Notes under the pieces: generated by a model
Database searches by the model: none
The model's input: only the letters and a program-made list of their open reading frames with translations
Told to the model about the DNA's origin: nothing
Program-made: the position numbers and the translations under genes
Assembly (NCBI RefSeq): GCF_052180255.1
Contig: NZ_CP197466.1
Coordinates: forward strand, 2,046,001 to 2,110,000
Origin: Paenibacillus_AM sp052180255
GTDB taxonomy: Bacteria > Bacillota > Bacilli > Paenibacillales > NBRC-103111
Direction: 5' to 3'
Length of the DNA: 64,000 nt
In this document: positions 61,192-64,000 of the stretch, piece by piece
Layout of the letters: every line of letters begins with the position of its first letter
How positions within the stretch are numbered: position 1 is the stretch's first letter

Positions 61192-62679
61192 GTGGCTGTT
61201 GTTCCAATCATCGAGTTACGTGATGTGTCGTTTACTTACGAAGCCGAACAAGATGCTGTTCTGAATCATGTTAATCTTGTGTTTCAAGCAGGGGAATGGG
61301 TGAATATTGTCGGGTGTAATGGATCAGGCAAAACAACACTCTGTCACTTGATTCATCCAATCTTGCAAAAGCAAATGAACGGAAGTCTTCAGGGGCACAT
61401 TCAGTTTAGGGGAGAAGAACCCTCTAAGCTGGATAAGGAACTATTATCTTCGTTTGTTGGAATTGTACTGCAAAGTGCAGATGTGACATTTATCCATGAA
61501 TATGTTGAGGATGAACTCGCATTTGGCCCTGAGAATTTACGTGTGCCACCTTATGAGATTGATGAACGAATAGATGAAGTGTTATGCGAAGTTGGTATGG
61601 AAGGTTACCGTAAGCATCGTATCGATGAATTGTCTGGCGGGCAAAAACAACGTATAGCCATTGCGTCGATGCTTATGATGAGACCTAATATTCTCGTATT
61701 TGATGATGTTACAGCAAGTTTGGATGATGAAGCAACAGAGCATTTCTTGAAGACACTCCATAACTTGCAGCAAGCAGGTCATACGATTGTTACAACTTCA
61801 AGCAGGCTGGACGTAAACCTCATATATCAAGCTGATCAGCTTATCTTATTAGAAGATGGAGAAGTCGTAGCGAATGGCCCGGTGGCAGAAGTTATTTTAT
61901 GTAAAAGAGAACTTCTGCTGCGCAGCGGTTGCTTGCTTGAGGATGATGGTGTTGGTGAGGATATAAACCTTGGGGTAAGGATCGATGATAATGATAAACC
62001 TCTCCTAGAAGTGAAGAACCTAATCTATCAATATCCATCAATATCTAAGGGTATACTGCCCAAACCACCTATATTTAATGACATTAACTTATTGATAAAG
62101 CCTGGAGATTTCACTGCTATTATGGGATCAAATGGCTCAGGTAAAACGACTTTAGGCAAGATATTGGGAGGACTCCTTCGCCCTCAACAAGGCATGGTTT
62201 TCGCAGGGAATCGTGATTTAGCAGAAATGAACATGAATGAAATTACGAGTATAGTCGGATATATTTTTCAAGATCCCGAGCATCAATTTGTAACAGATCG
62301 AGTCATTGAAGAATGCATATTTGGTTTGAAAATGAGGCTCGGCCTACAGCCGTGGGAGACAAGTCCGTCTGAGATTGTCGCACAAGGGGAAGAATGGTTG
62401 AAACAAATTGGTCTGTGGGAGCTTAAAGAGAAGAACCCGTTTACCTTAAGTAGTGGGGAAAAGAGGTTGCTCAGCATGGCATCTATAATGATCTCGGAAC
62501 CTGAGATTCTTGTATTAGATGAGCCAACAGCTGGCCAAGATTACCACCATGCTTGTGAGATTATGCAGCTTTGCGATGCTTATCGTAAGCGTGGCAAGGC
62601 TGTTGTGATGATCACACATGATAGCCAAATGGTTCGCAAATGGGCAACGAAAATTGTCCATTTATCGCTCACAGGTTGA
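61192..62679 (+). CDS. ykoD: ECF transporter fused double ATPase (A component), YkoD-like
   Basis: The 495-residue protein holds two ABC domains. NBD1 (about 1-240): Walker A GCNGSGKTT, signature LSGGQKQR, Walker B VFDDVTASLD (catalytic Glu replaced by Asp) and no H-loop His (TTSSRLD). NBD2 (about 260-490): Walker A GSNGSGKTT, signature LSSGEKR, Walker B VLDEPTAGQD and H-loop ITHDSQ. Only one of the two composite sites (NBD2 catalysis with the NBD1 signature) is fully canonical. GTG 61192 follows AAAGGAGAAG. Confidence 0.9.
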   Translation: MAVVPIIELRDVSFTYEAEQDAVLNHVNLVFQAGEWVNIVGCNGSGKTTLCHLIHPILQKQMNGSLQGHIQFRGEEPSKLDKELLSSFVGIVLQSADVTFIHEYVEDELAFGPENLRVPPYEIDERIDEVLCEVGMEGYRKHRIDELSGGQKQRIAIASMLMMRPNILVFDDVTASLDDEATEHFLKTLHNLQQAGHTIVTTSSRLDVNLIYQADQLILLEDGEVVANGPVAEVILCKRELLLRSGCLLEDDGVGEDINLGVRIDDNDKPLLEVKNLIYQYPSISKGILPKPPIFNDINLLIKPGDFTAIMGSNGSGKTTLGKILGGLLRPQQGMVFAGNRDLAEMNMNEITSIVGYIFQDPEHQFVTDRVIEECIFGLKMRLGLQPWETSPSEIVAQGEEWLKQIGLWELKEKNPFTLSSGEKRLLSMASIMISEPEILVLDEPTAGQDYHHACEIMQLCDAYRKRGKAVVMITHDSQMVRKWATKIVHLSLTG

Positions 62680-62703
62680 CATGTCGTTACGTTATTTAAC
62701 ATG

Positions 62704-62738
62704 GAAAAGGAGCTGGTAAGTCACAGCTCCTTTTTATT
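62704..62738. terminator. Bidirectional terminator after the ECF operon
   Basis: AAAAGGAGCTG pairs with CAGCTCCTTTT around GTAAGTCA, with T5. Confidence 0.88.
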
Positions 62739-62793
62739 TTTTTCCTCATATTTTCGTTGAGATTCCTTGCCTAACTCATGAGATATCTTGCTT

Positions 62794-64000
62794 CTATAAT
62801 GAATGTGGAAGATCTACTTCAAACACGGCGCCTTTCTCACGATGGTTATACGCTCTTACTGTACCTTTATGCTCCGTTATTATTTTCTCTACGATGGCTA
62901 GTCCTAATCCTAGTCCTGCTGTATTTCTATTTCTCGATTTCTCTGCACGGTACAATGGCTCAAAAATGTAAGGTAAATCTTCCTCAGCAATGCCATCACC
63001 ACTATCAGTAATACAAACTTTCACCAGATCCATTTCACGAACTACTTGTAGCTCAATTGTACCGCCAATGGGTGTATACCGAATGGCATTGTTTATTATA
63101 TTTTCAAATGATCGGTGTAATAAAAGGGAATCTCCATGCACGATCACTTGTCCATTGAGCGTATGATTTACTGTAATATGCTTATTCTGTATGTCTAAAT
63201 GCGTATCTTCTAAAATACTAGTAAATAACTCTGTTAAGTTTATCTCTTCTGTCTTACGAATGGAAATAGACTCTAAAATGTTCGAGTATTGGCTTAAATT
63301 CGTCACTAGCTTTTCTAGTAACTCTGATTTATTGAGGCAAATATGCAAATAACGCTGTAACTTTTCTGGAGTATTTGCTACTCCTTTGTTAATGCCCTCT
63401 AAATATCCTCGTATCGAAAAAATCGGTGTTCGCAAATCATGCACAATGGATGAGACGAAAAATTGCCGTTCTTTCTCGATATTCATCCGTTGTTTCCTTA
63501 GCCGGGACAACTCTTCTGCCATTCCTTTAAAGCTGATTAGAACACTGTTCATTTCTTGAATGGAAGACTGTTCAATCGCAACGCTAAATTCTTCCTGTGC
63601 AATTAAAAGTGTTGCTTTATTTAAACTCGATAACGGTTTTAAAATATTTTTTTGAATAAAAAGAGACATAATAATTATTATTATTGAGACAATTATACTA
63701 ATACATAGCATGGTTCCCCATTCATCAAACCAACTAGTCTTTGGAAATAATGGCTTGTTCATATCCCTTACATATAAGGAACCAATATGCTCATCATTAT
63801 TAAATATTTCAACATGTCGAACCTCATAATTGGAATATTGATAAGATAACTCTCCATCTATTTGATAAAAAGGATACTCTCCTAATAACTTTATGTTCGA
63901 AAAAAGAGTATTTCCTTGGGCTGAACGAAGAGAAATCTGCATATTTTTCTCCTTTGCTGCCTGGAGAACATGTTGCTGCCATGGTTCATCTTCCCACTTG
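62794..64000 (-). CDS. Sensor histidine kinase (5' end beyond the window)
   Basis: The frame stays open to the window edge, so the start is missing; about 400 residues are visible. They include an extracytoplasmic part, a TM (SIIVSIIIIIMSLFI), a HAMP linker (KPLSSLNKATLLIAQEEFSVAIEQ), HisKA (VHDLRTPIFSIRGYLEG) and HATPase_c with N box (FENIINNAIRYTP), DSGDGI and GLGLGLAI. The response-regulator gene is presumably upstream, out of view. Confidence 0.92.
   Translation of the reverse strand, partial: KWEDEPWQQHVLQAAKEKNMQISLRSAQGNTLFSNIKLLGEYPFYQIDGELSYQYSNYEVRHVEIFNNDEHIGSLYVRDMNKPLFPKTSWFDEWGTMLCISIIVSIIIIIMSLFIQKNILKPLSSLNKATLLIAQEEFSVAIEQSSIQEMNSVLISFKGMAEELSRLRKQRMNIEKERQFFVSSIVHDLRTPIFSIRGYLEGINKGVANTPEKLQRYLHICLNKSELLEKLVTNLSQYSNILESISIRKTEEINLTELFTSILEDTHLDIQNKHITVNHTLNGQVIVHGDSLLLHRSFENIINNAIRYTPIGGTIELQVVREMDLVKVCITDSGDGIAEEDLPYIFEPLYRAEKSRNRNTAGLGLGLAIVEKIITEHKGTVRAYNHREKGAVFEVDLPHSL

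Noticed and set aside
1..64000. CRISPR arrays, rRNA, tRNA, IS elements
   Set aside because: No regular spacer repeats, transposase motifs, or tRNA/rRNA sequences were recognised on either strand.

Overview
This window looks like chromosomal DNA from a low-to-medium G+C, spore-forming Bacillales bacterium, most likely Paenibacillus or a close relative. The evidence is a gerP spore-germination operon behind sigma-K-like promoters, a T-box threonyl-tRNA synthetase, an M-box Mg2+ leader, class Ib ribonucleotide reductase, XerS, a YhbD/bactofilin pair, CatE, and AGGAGG-type ribosome binding sites. I saw no rRNA, tRNA, CRISPR array, prophage or transposase.

Layout. 0-8 kb: a 5'-truncated siderophore-binding protein, dps with a PerR-like box, a DUF2334/FG-GAP envelope protein, an SgrR-type regulator, a MerR-thioredoxin operon and divergent msrAB. 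8-11 kb: an Hsp20-like gene divergent from gerPA-PB-PC-PD-PE, then a maltose acetyltransferase. 11-15 kb: nrdIEF behind NrdR-like boxes and a long leader ending in a terminator. 15-21 kb: catE, then a five-gene envelope-stress cluster (secreted protein, ABC ATPase, permease, histidine kinase, response regulator). 21-32 kb: dgt, T-box-thrS, acetyltransferases, a TetR/EmrB drug-export pair and a GntR-ABC operon. 32-36 kb: a four-gene cassette (DUF6530-like, MFS, MoxR-like AAA+, VWA) that looks acquired. 36-45 kb: xerS, yhbD/bactofilin, EmrB-type MFS, clpP, a hydrolase/WYL-regulator pair, ECF sigma and MFS. 45-53 kb: nitroreductase, mgtA with a two-stage leader, a GH3 lipoprotein, a VanY-like lipoprotein, an ArsR-like regulator and a flavin reductase. 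53-64 kb: a two-polypeptide 2-oxoacid:ferredoxin oxidoreductase, homoserine dehydrogenase, a TrxB-like oxidoreductase, a YkoC/E/D-type ECF transporter and a truncated histidine kinase.

The most interesting signals are regulatory. (1) mgtA has an M-box riboswitch with its own terminator, then a 40-codon ORF and a second terminator; part of the ORF can pair with a segment just before that terminator. (2) nrdI has an unidentified ~240-nt leader with a terminator immediately before the ribosome binding site. (3) The YkoE-family ECF transporter has no TPP riboswitch but has a BirA-like operator overlapping its promoter. (4) A 22-bp dyad is repeated three times in 7 kb, two copies flanking mgtA. 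(5) Mirror-image sigma-K promoters share one GTGAC between hsp20 and gerP. (6) A MoxR/VWA cassette has tandem octamers in its 5' leader and an apparent frame disruption at the VWA start. All of these come from reading alone; no alignment, folding or database search was run.
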